From Siderastrea radians (lineage: Eukaryota > Cnidaria > Anthozoa > Scleractinia > Rhizangiidae), in the NCBI GenBank assembly GCA_964017195.1, contig OZ024887.1:682001-746000 (forward strand): a stretch of 64,000 bases of DNA, given 5' to 3'. Under the pieces are notes generated by a model that ran no database searches, was not told where the DNA came from, and saw nothing but the letters and a program-made list of their open reading frames with translations. This document shows positions 1 to 11,300 of this stretch, one piece after another. The position numbers and the translations under genes are program-made. The stretch's first letter is position 1. Each line of letters opens with the position of its first letter.

Positions 1-325
1 AGAGAATAATTACTCTCCTTCCTGACCAAGAAGCAAAGGCTGCTATGTAGAACAAAGCTCATTTATTTACATAGTACTTGGGATAATCTACAGGAAAGTG
101 CATATTGGCTAAATTATGTAGGGGAGTATCTGTTGCTGGTATTTTGTTCAAAGCATCGTAAATAAAAGGCGAACAATATAAAAAGAATCTTACTCTCCTT
201 CCTGACCTGAGCAGCAAGGGCTGCTTTGGAGAACAAAGCTCATTTATTTACATGTCAGTTATTTGGGATATTTTACAGCAAGACGCAAATAACTCTTATC
301 TAGGCGAGTATCTGTTGCTGGCAGT
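1..325. repeat. Tandem duplication of a ~180-bp unit
   Basis: Two diverged copies of one unit lie in tandem, at about 1-135 and 183-325. Each starts with ACTCTCCTTCCTGACC, continues through GAACAAAGCTCATTTATTTA and ends near GAGTATCTGTTGCTGG. The unit directly follows the 3' end of the minus-strand ORF at 340-984 and may be part of the same repeated element. Confidence 0.7.
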
Positions 326-339
326 TTTTACAAACATAG

Positions 340-984
340 CTATACTGGCTTGGCAAACACAGTTACACAAACTTCTGTCGGTACTTGAAGGACTGGAGTA
401 GAGTTAACCTTACAACTGCTTGAGGGGACGGCCTTGACCTGAAGTTGTTGTGATTGACTCCAGCAACTTGTAACACTCGGATCTTTTCCACTGTTTACAC
501 AAGCTTCAGTTGGTGTCTCCGTTGGAAGGATTGGGGTAGAGTTAACGTTACAACTGCTGGCGATGAAAACCTTGACTTGATGTTGCCGTGATTGATTGGA
601 ACAACTTCCAAGTCTTCCGACGCTCGCATTTTCCCCATCCTGTAATTTTATGCTCTTATTAGCTCCTAGATCTCTACCTGGTTCTACAGAAAGTCTTTTT
701 CTGTGTGCTGGGCCGAAACCACCTCGAAAATCTCGTTCAATTTCACCGCGGAGCTTTTCCACTTTACGCAAAGCCCGTTGATATTTTATAAGGCGCTTGT
801 AACACTTTGAGCCACAGATGACAAGGTTCTCCTTCTCGGAATAAACAGAAAGATCGACGTTTATCGCATGAAGGATTAAGGAGGTCATATCGACACTACT
901 TTTCCCAAATATTTTTATTCTTTTATAAGATGGAACGACTTTCTCTCCACACAAGAAGCACCAATGGTCTCAAACAGCCGCCAT
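340..984 (-). pseudogene. Zinc-finger-like ORF of a probable repeat family, broken by an early stop
   Basis: Reading from the ATG at 984-982, the frame gives Met-Ala-Ala-Val, then a TGA (972-970), then an open frame of about 210 residues ending at 340. The N-terminal part has a CxxC pair (Cys-Phe-Leu-Cys) and about 50 residues later CGSKC, a spacing that recalls the treble-clef zinc modules on DNA-binding and transposon-associated proteins. The C-terminal half has two tandem copies of a ~42-residue unit containing SSCxVNSTPxL and PTExCV. There is no obvious acceptor just upstream that would bypass the stop. The TGA would be TGG (Trp) after one base change. I cannot name the family. It could also be a real exon spliced from upstream. 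It lies inside or beyond the WASHC3 gene on the same strand. Confidence 0.4.
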
Positions 985-1176
985 GTTGGATTTCAGAGAA
1001 GAGCCTGGGAAGGAACTACGTGGAGGCTGATCTGATCGTAAGATCTGATCTTGCATTATCCGCTACGTCATCAGTATGGAATTCCATGCATTGCAAATCA
1101 GAGGTGGCGACGTCTTTCTCACATGGCACAAAGTTGGACTGTCAAAGAATTTGAATTTAATTTTTAAAGTCTCTAG

Positions 1177-1292
1177 TAGCCTCCTACACAGACCTTCCTT
1201 TGACTCAATTGTCACACACTACTCCCCAAGGAACGTCTCCTGAAACGGAGAGGAGTTCTTGACGAGCCAAAAGGAGTTCTGCATAGGAGACT
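1177..1292. repeat. Possible MITE with TAGCCT-type ends
   Basis: The left end TAGCCTCCTACACAGA and the reverse complement of the right end, TAGTCTCCTATGCAGA, match at 13 of 16 positions. The arms enclose about 85 bp. I see no clear target-site duplication. The ends resemble the two TAGCCT hairpins at 32898 and 41353. Confidence 0.4.
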
Positions 1293-3522
1293 AATTTCCC
1301 AAAACAAACCATGACGATGATGATGATGATCATTTATGGTGATGATGAAAAATAAAAGTCCCTGCATTTATGGTTTATAACCAGATAAGACTAGGTTAGG
1401 ATATAAATGAGAACAATGAAACTTTTTCATAAATAATAATACCTCATTATAGGAAAAAATTAGCTGAATTTAAGGTGGCTTACTTAAGTTTTTCCAAGAA
1501 ATAATGGCGCACACTCAGTGCGGGAAGAGTTTTTAACTAATGCTAGTTTTAGATGGTCCTACTCCAATGTACAACAATTGCACAATTATCCAAAAAAGCA
1601 ACAGCTTTCAACAATCTATATCATGAAAAAATCATGTCGTTATCTTATTTTCATGCATTCTAAAATTTGTTGATCGCACATGCCAGATTGCATCACAAAA
1701 TTCTGTCACACAGATTTTTGTTTTCTTTGGCATAAGAATTAATTTATGGACACTTTTCAAATCCTGTTCCCAGTCTCTTGGTCAGTAAATTGGCTCATTC
1801 TTGCAGATTATAAACGTATTTTGGCAGTGTGAAACAAAACACAGAACTGAAGATGTCATAGAATGTAACTGACTAATGGATAAGAACTACTTACCTTAGG
1901 GAGATACACAGTTACTGTAAGTTACGCATTTCTGAACTAGCAGTGCCTGAAACTGTGCTTAGGTAACTATCTCACATATATGGGTGAAGGTTAAGGGATA
2001 CTCGGGTCAAGGTGGCTCACACAACTTCAGATCTAACTAGGTATTACAGCATGAAGCAACTAGAGGAGACAGTATAACCACTCCCCCCAGATGGGATGCT
2101 AGTCTAATGCAAACATTATCACCACCATTTGGTTGCGTTTCCCTAATGTCATGGGTAATATTCACACATTCATACTATTGACTGAATCCACTGTTTTTGG
2201 CACAAAGTTTTTTCAGGGGTATTGAAAAATTACTTAATATGCAGCCCACAAAAAAGGCAAATCATGCCCCTGACATGGCTCAATCTGTACAGCAGATCAT
2301 GGAAATTAGCCTGTACGCTTCCTTTTAATGTTGCTGTTCTGTGACACCAGATTCTGGTATCACATGTTTCATGTTTTTGTAAGTTTTTTTCTTTCTCTTT
2401 CTTTTCTTTTTGCGTGATTAGCCATTTTTTGTTTGTTTGAAGTGGGGGAAGGGAGTATAGTGAGTAAATTTGTAATCTTTGTTTTTTTTTGTACTTTGCA
2501 ACAATGCCTGAAATAAAGTCTCACTAATCATGGCCTGATTAGTCAGATCACGAGTTCTTGAGATTTTGGCGGTTAATGTTGACATCCTCACTGACACGTG
2601 ATCTAAAATCTTGACATGATAATTGTATGTGATACTTTTGATGCTTTATTTTTACGTCAAATGATGAAATATATTTCAGCTTTTGTAGCCTGTCTTTATT
2701 TCATTATGAGAAGACTGGTTTCACTTTGGAGGAATATGTTATATGTTTCTTTTAGAGGCTTTAATTATTTATCCTCTATCAAACGGTTGTTGTTACATTT
2801 CAGAATAAATAAAATCGTTTGTTTCAGGTATGTAATTCCAATTCAGGATGCAGATGCTTTTCGTCAGTTGTCGGTGCTTATTGAAAGCACAGGCACTGCT
2901 AATTTATTATAGGTTTTTTTGAAAACCAGTCAGACATTGTTTGTTCCAATCTATGAAATTTAAGCAGTAAGTTGTGGTGCACCAAAAATAATTAACTGTT
3001 TTCTTTGTAATCTTGCTGTCATGTCTGGGGCAGCTTTATTTTGCTAAATTCCTTTAAAAACTCAAGTGCACGTTTATTTCATATTTCCATCAATTTTTCA
3101 GCCAGATCATTGTCAGTTTTAAAAAAGTAATACACAAATTATGAGGAGTAGGAACTCAAGGTGTTGAGGGAGTACACTGACAGGCAATTACAAGGAGGCA
3201 GAATACAGCCTATCTGTATACCAGTATATTACCTTTTAATTTGAGTTTATCAGAAAAAAATCTGTATCTTGACTGCTGACAGATCTACACTCCTCAACAG
3301 GAGATCTGAATTAATGACTAAGAGCTGACATGAAAACAAATTCTATGCAGCCAATCAGAGGCAGGGCCACACTAACTGCCACCCATAATTTTAATTTTGT
3401 TTCTTCCGCTGCTAACGGCATATTCTGATGATCGCTTAGTGCATGAAACTCATTTAACTGTTAGTTTCAATTCATACTTATATAATTTACACTTTATTAA
3501 TAAATAATCTATATCAACTGAC
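1293..3522. other. Probable WASHC3 intron 2, no recognisable exon
   Basis: AT-rich sequence with a short ATG/ATC microsatellite near 1314-1330 and homopolymer runs. I searched the minus strand by eye for the next WASHC3 exon (the expected coiled-coil and SIPGL segment) and did not find it. The 60-bp stretch near 2855-2905 recurs in part near 27560-27605, so it is repetitive. Confidence 0.4.
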
Positions 3523-3621
3523 CTCTTCACAGACACATGAAAATCTGTTCAAGAACCTAACAGAGTGTGTAATAAAATGATTGAGGAAAGCTAACGTTCT
3601 CTTGTGGTTAATTGGTCCAAC
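3523..3621 (-). CDS. WASHC3: WASHC3 coding exon 2
   Basis: 33 codons, phase 0 at both ends, acceptor cag at 3624-3622 and donor gt at 3522-3521. It encodes the conserved KRT-AFLN-F---V-FLNRFS-VCEE block, which leads into the coiled coil that assembles with the other WASH subunits. Confidence 0.85.
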
Positions 3622-4637
3622 CTGAAAACCAAACAAAAGATTGCATAGCATAAAACTGTTGAAGAGTACATTTCCAGAAAATATCCATATCCAATGTAGT
3701 ACGCATTGCAGCAGAAGAGATTTTTGTTTTATTTCTACAGAATAGCATGCAACAGTTGAATAAGTACCGGAACTTCACTACTGGGGTTTTCAGTAACTTT
3801 CTACAACCACCAAATACAGGTCAACAGGCATTTCCCGTTTCAATCATTGCACAGCCAGGCTGGTTTGTTAGAGTGTTTTCAATCCACACATAGATTAATC
3901 AGCAATGTCAATGATCAGTCATCAATTCAATGTCATAAACCCTGGCATATAGGTCACACTTTTTTTACCTGAAAATTTCATTCAAAATTTGGGAGTGCAA
4001 CCTACCTGCCAAAATATCTGTGAAAGGTGCCAAAAATCTCTATAAATCAATTGTTTTGAGAAGAACTATAGGCTCCTTCACTAACCAATAATAACTAACA
4101 CATGAAAATACACTTGAGAAAAAATAACTACTCAATGTTTTTGCAAGTTTAGTGACTCCTGCATTTCGTGGAATGATCAGCTCAATTCCGTACTGGGCTC
4201 GATCTATCACAGCACAAGACTCAAATAAAATTATTGTCAGTTAGTCCCATCCCACAAGTTGACCCACCCCCACCCAGGTTCTACAACCGTTTTTTTGTCA
4301 CATAATTAAGCTTACATACTATACAAAATTTAAAATGTGATCATGAAAACTCTGTATAGCTAATGACAACTCAAAATTAAAATCATTTTGCATTGTTGAA
4401 GTTAGACATATTAAGAATCTAAGTTAAACAAAAATTCCTTTTGCTACTCTTAGATGTCTGAGCAGCGAAACTTTTTACATTTTTGCTAAAATCTGACAGA
4501 TCCGCATCTGTAGTACTAGTAAGGGAGGAAATTCAGTAAGCTTACATGAGAGGTCATGTGATTCATAACAAGACAAGGTTTAATACCTTCGTAAAATCCA
4601 CATTTGGTCCTACAATCGGTAAGCCATCGCTATCCAT
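3523..4637 (-). CDS. WASHC3: WASHC3 (CCDC53), WASH complex subunit 3, partial: exons 1-2
   Basis: Two minus-strand exons are joined in phase 0: 4637-4587 (17 codons, donor AAG|gtatta) and 3621-3523 (33 codons, acceptor ttttcag, donor GAG|gtcagt). The encoded start, MDSDGLPIVGPNVDFTK, and the continuation with KRTLAFLNHFITHSVRFLNR and then FSCVCEE closely match the N terminus of WASHC3/CCDC53 as I remember it. WASHC3 is a small coiled-coil subunit of the five-protein WASH complex, which activates Arp2/3 on endosomes for actin-driven sorting and recycling. Later exons (coiled coil and C-terminal WH2-adjacent region) are not seen, so the gene probably continues beyond position 1. It is transcribed divergently from the MANSC1-like gene, with 268 bp between the start codons. 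Confidence 0.85.
4587..4637 (-). CDS. WASHC3: WASHC3 coding exon 1
   Basis: ATG at 4637-4635. It encodes 17 residues and ends in phase 0 before gtatta. The short conserved DGLP...VDxTK start is the most diagnostic part of the family N terminus. Confidence 0.82.
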
Positions 4638-4905
4638 TGTTACTCAGCTTGCTATATTCCAGTTAAAAGTTAGTGTTTATAGAAAACCTCAAGTTCTAAA
4701 TCCCTAAATTATACAAAATGGCGATGGATTTTACAGTATGACGTTCTGCAGTCTCCTGGTACAGCAGCAGTTCATAGTAACTTCGTGTAAGAATCGCTAA
4801 AATTGGTCACGTGACATTTTGAGGACGCTACGTGTTTTGTTGTTCATTTGGTGGTATGGGGTTCGGTTAGGCTCGACTTTTCTACAGTTTTATCTATCAT
4901 TTGCC
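4638..4905. promoter_or_regulatory. Bidirectional promoter with CLEAR-type E-box GTCACGTGAC
   Basis: The 268 bp between two divergent start codons must hold both 5' UTRs and promoters. At 4806-4815 sits the 10-bp palindrome GTCACGTGAC. It matches the consensus reported for the CLEAR element bound by MiT/TFE factors (TFEB, MITF) in lysosomal genes. A five-codon upstream ORF (ATG at 4856, stop at 4868-4870) precedes the MANSC1-like start in another frame. Function is inferred from position and motif only. Confidence 0.6.
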
Positions 4906-5326
4906 ATGATAAAGCGACGGAAACAGAACACAATGAGTCTTGCTGCAATTTTCCTGCTGGCAACCGTGCTAGTTTTTGGTGCGAGTTCTGCAAGAGGTGA
5001 CAACAATTCCTGTTCAATGGTAGAGCGATTGCACGGCGAAATGGTCAACATCAAAAAGGCCAAAGAAAACGCCGAGAAGAACAATGGAATCGTCTCCGTT
5101 CCCAAAGCTTTGACACTGAATTCTTCTGAAGATTGTGAGCAAGCTTGCTGTGGCAATGTCAACTGTACAGTTTACCTGTTTTATCCTCGCCCTCCATCAA
5201 ATGACGAGCACAAAAACTTCAACTGTTTCTTCCTCAACTGTCGACCGCAGAACTTGTGTTCTCTGGTAAATGTGAGCAATAAAGCTGAAGGGGCGGTTGT
5301 TGGTATTCGAGAACTGCAAGAACCAG
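4906..5326 (+). CDS. MANSC1-like exon 1: signal peptide and MANSC domain
   Basis: Holds the signal peptide and all eight visible cysteines, and ends in phase 1 at CCAG|gtagag. Potential N-glycosylation sites (NNS, NSS, NCT, NVS) are consistent with an extracellular domain. Reading through the donor hits a stop at 5347-5349, so an unspliced transcript would give a short secreted form. Confidence 0.8.
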
Positions 5327-8300
5327 GTAGAGGTGATGGTCAAGTATAATCTGTATTTTGACGCTACATGTACGTGTTATTTATGTACATTTTTTTCAGG
5401 TTACTAAAAGTTACCTTCATAACCTGCTAAGTTTATAATCTCTTTAGGAAGGTTCTTTGTTATTTTTAATAAGTATTTTATTATTATAATTTCTTCAATT
5501 TTAGTTTCTTATTGTTTTATTATTATTATTATATGCCATGGTGCAGTTAACTGAGTTATCATTGAACTCTTAGGTTTCTGTCCTCAATACAGGGACAGAA
5601 ACAAAATGCTAAACAGTAGTCAACACAGAAACAATATCTGAAAAAACAAAGAACATACAATGTCAAGTCCCTTTTGTATCAGTTTAAGAGGACAGGGCCA
5701 CTACCTATAACCCTTTTATGACTGGCTGTTTTGTGACAAAAGTGCTTGGGATTTCAGCAGTTTTTTGAAAATGACCTTTTTCTGCACAATATGGCAGAAG
5801 ACGCTTTTCAAATGAAGCTAGCACAAATGGCAGACAACCAATTTTTGCCAAAAAACAGATGAAGCGAATTTCATGAAGAACAGTTGTGTGTAAAAACTTA
5901 ACTTTATTTCATTCATAATATTGGCAAAAAGATGTACAATGTACAAATGTGGTAGCACCCCTACCGCAATGTGAAGTGAACATCTCAGCTCATCAATCGC
6001 ACAGAATTGCATTATTTTTGTCCTAAATGTTTGTCAATCGGCTTCAAACTTCAACTGTTTCTTTGGCAGGTATCAATCAAATAGTCACAAAAACAATTTA
6101 TTCTTCTCAAATAATAGAAACAACATCCAAATTTTCCATTGAGGTTAAACATCCCCTGAAGGTGTTGTTCAAAATGGCAAAAAAGCTGCTTGGAAAGTTT
6201 TACTTTCCATTTGTGCATGGCTTCTTGTCCATTCAGCTCATCAAACTGGCAGTCATTTTGACTTTCAGACGTGCTTACCCTCCTCCAGAGAAATCTGCCT
6301 TGTTTGGATGACAATTTCTGTGCCTTGTTTTTTTGCTGGATTTCTGGCTGGTAGTGTTTCAGAACGTTTGTGACTTCGCCAGAAAACTGGCACATAGTGG
6401 CGAAAGAGTTATCTCTGTTGAGAATACCAGTTGTATTTTTGCACCAGGACAGAAATTTATCTAGTGTGGTGTGAACATAGGTGTTGATAATGCTGTATTG
6501 GATAGGTTTTTGAGCTATCCAGAGAAAATCCACAAAGGACTTTGTATGGTTTGCTAATCCATTTTGCTGTTTATATTACTGTTGGAGTGGCACAAAGGGA
6601 GAGGCCAATTGAGCAAGCTAGTTAAATTAAGTTGCCATTATTATTACTCTTTTGCAAATTTGCCAGTAGCAAAGTATGGCTACTTTAAATGCTGAAGGGG
6701 ATGCTGAGGTCACTGAGGTGTCGATGACTTTGTGTGATAGTGATTAAAACTACTGAATGAAAACACAGTGTTTGCAACCATTCAATTAAAAACCTTAACT
6801 TCAAAAACAGTAATTCAACGTCAACTTTTTGAATTGCTCAAAAATAAAGTTCAGTAAATTTAAAATATACCCTTCAAAAAACATTCTGCAATTTTAGATA
6901 TGTGCTCCCAAGCTGTCTTAAGTTTCTGGAATTTAAGAAAAAACAGGGTAGCATTTGCCCATTCCTACTCACGCCCAGTTTCTTTGACTGTAAATTGATT
7001 GTCTTTCTATGGCTGGAGTAGAAAACTCTGATTGGAACATGTTTGTTTTCCTGTCAGGTAGTTCAATTTGCTGTCAGATTCTTTGGAATTTTAAACCAGA
7101 ACTTTCGTCGAATTCAGTCATTTAGTGAGCTTGCCACAATATGCAAAAAAATACTGGTTATGTCCAGCATTGAACCACGTCAAACCTTGATTATCTGAGC
7201 TCAAAGTGATGCTTTTTATAGTGCAGGTAACCAGGAGTCTGATGTTCAAATTGCTACAAGTTATTTTCATGAAAAAACCTTAAGCTACAACAGATGAAAC
7301 ACCATTTTAAAATAATATTATTTTGTTCAGTCACAAGTTGAAAATTGGCCACCCTATTTGTGGCCCACAAATAGATGATAGTGACCTTTCTTGTGTGAGG
7401 TCCATACTATTAGTTCAATCACAGTTGCTATGCAACCATATTGGTCTTGAGAAAAATGCTTGTTTTACATTGTATGTTTTTAGAGTATTTCTAAAGCAAC
7501 TTGAGTTGCATTTCTAATGTTTTTGGAGGCCTGTATTTTTGAATAAAGACAACAAGCAGCACTTTATCTTGTAGGTTAGAAGTAATAATATTAATTTTAT
7601 TATCACGTAGAACAAGGCTCCTGCCTAAGAACAATTTTAGGGAGCCTTTCAGGCTCCTAAGCTTAAAATTAAGGAGCCTGTGGTAGTGAGCTTTAAAGTT
7701 GGGAGCCCATCCAATGACATCTCATCCCAACATTAAATATTTTGCTGACATTTAGTGAAAAGGCTTACACTATTCCGTTAGAAGTAAGTATGATAAGTGA
7801 CTCACATCTATTTAAGATTATTGTTACCCACTGTACATGTTTCCTTGAAACAAAAGTTTTTGAACCAAGGTGTACATATGTCAGCACGTCTGAAAGTCAA
7901 TGACATCGCATCCAATGACATCTCATCCCAATATTAAATATTTTGCTGACATTTAGTGAAAAAGCTTACACAATTCCGTTAGAAATAAGTATGATAAGTG
8001 ACTCACATCTATTTAAGATTTTTGTTACCCACTGTACATGTTTCCTGGAAAGAAAAGTTTTTGAACCAAGGTGTACATATGTCACTTTGAATTCTTTTTT
8101 ATCACCATTGGGGTGAGAAGGTTAGGTATATTATCTGCACAGAATTTGAAGCGATTACTATAGAATAGCCACCCACACGGGCTCCCAGGACAGAAATTTG
8201 GTCGCCCACACTCGTAACTAGGCACCCCAGGCTGCCAGGCTCCCATTAGGCAGCAACCTTGTTAGAATGAAAAATATATTTGCAATAACAGGGATTTTTA

Positions 8301-11300
8301 ATTTATCAATAATAATATAATTATATACTGCAACTTGTAAGTATGTGCTGTGGTTTAATATGAGTTGAAAAATTTCAAGCAAGTTTATTTTTTTTTATTT
8401 TCCTTTACAAGTGTCAGATTCAATACCATAAAGTGGAACAGAGGAAACTAAAAACAAAAAACATTTAAACAAACCTGAAATTAAGAAGTTGCTTACTTGG
8501 ACAACTTGTGTTAAGCAGATTTTGAAACCAAATATGTAGGATCTAATCTTCACCTCCAGAGTCAAGTGTTAAGTCTGTTACCATCAACAAAATCCTAAAA
8601 AGAAAAAAACTGTATGTGATACTGTTTATTACATGTATGCTGTACAAGGTGATTGTAAGTTTTGATTCTGTGGATGAAAACATTGTGTGACAATTTAAAT
8701 GAAAGCTAACAAGCAGCACTTTCGTACTGTGTTGTTCATTCAACATTGTTCACATTAAATTATTTTTAGGAGTTTTTTCCTGTTGTAGCTTTGCCTATGG
8801 TTTGGGAATATTTTCCAGTTTTAACTTTGTCTTGGGTGCTGTGGAAGGTTTTGTGGATGTACAGCATTGATAGCAAATACTAATGATATGTTTGTGTTCC
8901 ACAGATAATGTTGTTGAACCGAAGGTAACTGCTAACTTGGCAAGTGTGTCTACAAGTACTGTGATACCAAATGCTGATGCTGGTCAGAAGGTATATGGAC
9001 ATACAATATACTGTGCACAATTTAGGGACTGTGACATACAATGCTAAAAAGAATATATTTATAAAATAGAAAGTAAAACAAGTTTCCAATCAGCATTACT
9101 TTTGGTTAACCCAGTGTTCCAGATTACTAAAAAAGGCAGAGGGTCAATAAGGAATTTTGAGGGGTCAATAGATGTGGATCTCTTCAAATCTTCTCAAGTT
9201 GACCATTTATTTTGTCAAGTCATGTTGCCAGCTTTGTCAGGTTTTTGACCTCAGACCCCTCTCTTATCTGGAACACTGTAATAACTTATAATAATATAGA
9301 TTTAGCCAAGCCTAAAAGTGGAACTCCATGTCTACCTGGTTACCATTGGCCGCCTATAATTCTTCAGTATTTCTTGTTTACTGTTATTAACCTAGGTACT
9401 TGACCTCATTAATTACTGTATAGTTTTATTGAGCGTATCATTTTAGTATAAACTTAGAGTTATAATTCTGTTTCATGATTCAAGCAAATCTAGTTTATCT
9501 ATTTGTGCTTTCACTCTAAGTTCGGTAGGCAAATTCATTCAATTGTTTATCGGCATTTTTTGTTTGTTTTGATTGCTGTTATTTTATTTGTCGCTTTGTA
9601 TTTTGTAATTGGAGACGTGTGTTCGCTTCGAAACTACTAGAAATTCTCTTTAGGTTTTGTTTACAGATTATTGCACAGTGTTGCACACGTTTGACACATT
9701 TTGTCATAAATTCAATCTGTTTATTGTGAATAACTTTGATTCTGTTTTACAACTGTCAATTGGAAAGTTACAGTATGTTCTTCTAATTCTGTTTGGTAAA
9801 CAGATACGCTTCATTCGTTTTAAAATACAAAGGGCATGCTTTAGGTCAGAATTATTTGTTAGCAAATTAGTACTTTTCTGCTCGACTTACAAGCTTGGTT
9901 TTGCTCTAACCTTACATCCTTGAATGTAGAATCCTGTTTTTCACCATGTTATGGCCGCTGGATACCATTTAACTGTAAAATTATCCACTGTTTTCAAGAG
10001 TTATTTTACCGCTATGCGAGTCGCTTGTGCAACACGCGTCAAAAGACTTATGCGATTCCTCGCACGCCATTGGCTAGAAGCTAGGTGAGAATTGCCTCAT
10101 GCAAGAATGTCATGAAATGTGATGGTCGTACAGTGCACGCGCCCGCGAGCCATTCTGCTTGCCATGATCATAAAAAAACCCCAGCATGCCTCGGCCTTAG
10201 GCCGCGAAGGAGTTCCGCTACTAAGAACAACATTAACCACCACAGAGACTTTGATTGGGTGGTTCCAGAAAATATCCATACCCATACCCTGGGCAGCATC
10301 TCGGAAGGGGAGGTAGGGTTACATGGACTGGAATTCCAAGGACGTGGGGGGGTCATTGGACTGGAATTCCGAAGGCTTGGGGCGGTCTTCAGGAGAGTAA
10401 CTTCCAGTGTGGTGTAGTTAAGTCGCTTAAAGGAAAACTTATCAGAAATGACATATCTAAGGACGATGATTCATTCGTAAATGCGAGACACATTCAATTC
10501 AATCAACATGCTGGATGCACATTTCATTGATTTCCATTTCATGGTCTCTATAATTTTTATGCTAAAACGCATGGCTGAAAGCGGTTCACTTAGATCGGTC
10601 ACAAAAACGATCATAAGCTTTTCTTCTATTGTTTTGCTCAAATACAATACTGTAGATCCCAGCAAAGGGTTTTCAGCAGATATCATCGAGATACATGTTA
10701 ATTTTTTGCGTTACAAACCATGTGACGCTCATTGAAAAGGTCAGATTGGGTGGTTCCAGAAAATATCCATACCCATGCCACAGGCGGCATCTCGAAATTC
10801 CGAAGGGGAGGGGGGGTTACGTCGACTGGAATTCAGAGGACATGGGGGGGGGGGGTTACGTCGACTGGAATTCCGAGGACATGGGGGGGTTCACTGGACT
10901 GGAATTCCGAAGGCATACAGGTTTTCAGGAGAGTAACTTCCAGTTTGGTGTGGTTAAGTCTCTTCAAGAAAAACTCATCAAAAACGACTTATCCAAGGAC
11001 GATGATTCACTCGTAAACACGAGACACGTTCAACTCAATCAACACGCCGGAGACACATTTCAATGGTCATGGTCAATAAAATGTTTATGCTAACATGACG
11101 GCTGAAAGCTGTTCACTTGCCAGTAGATTGGTCACAAAAGCGATCGTAGGCTTTTCTTCGATTGTTTTGCTCGAATACAATACTGTAGATCCCAGCAAAG
11201 GGTTTTCAGCCCCTATATTAAAGCAGATATCATCGAGACACGTGAAATTGTTGTGTTACATACCATGCGACGTTCATTGAAAAGGTCAGATTTCACGCGT

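Larger units (their letters stand above)
5327..8904. other. MANSC1-like intron 1
   Basis: 3.6-kb intron. It holds the unassigned minus-strand ORF at 6051-6555 and the 7611-8263 MITE. The SINE-like stretch at 8630-8745 also recurs elsewhere in the window. Otherwise it is AT-rich with no exon that I can support. Confidence 0.6.

Noticed and set aside
10085..11093. Overlapping ORFs with repeated Thr-Trp-Gly-Gly motifs
   Set aside because: They arise from the G-rich minisatellite in the tandem 0.5-kb repeat and appear in several frames and both strands.
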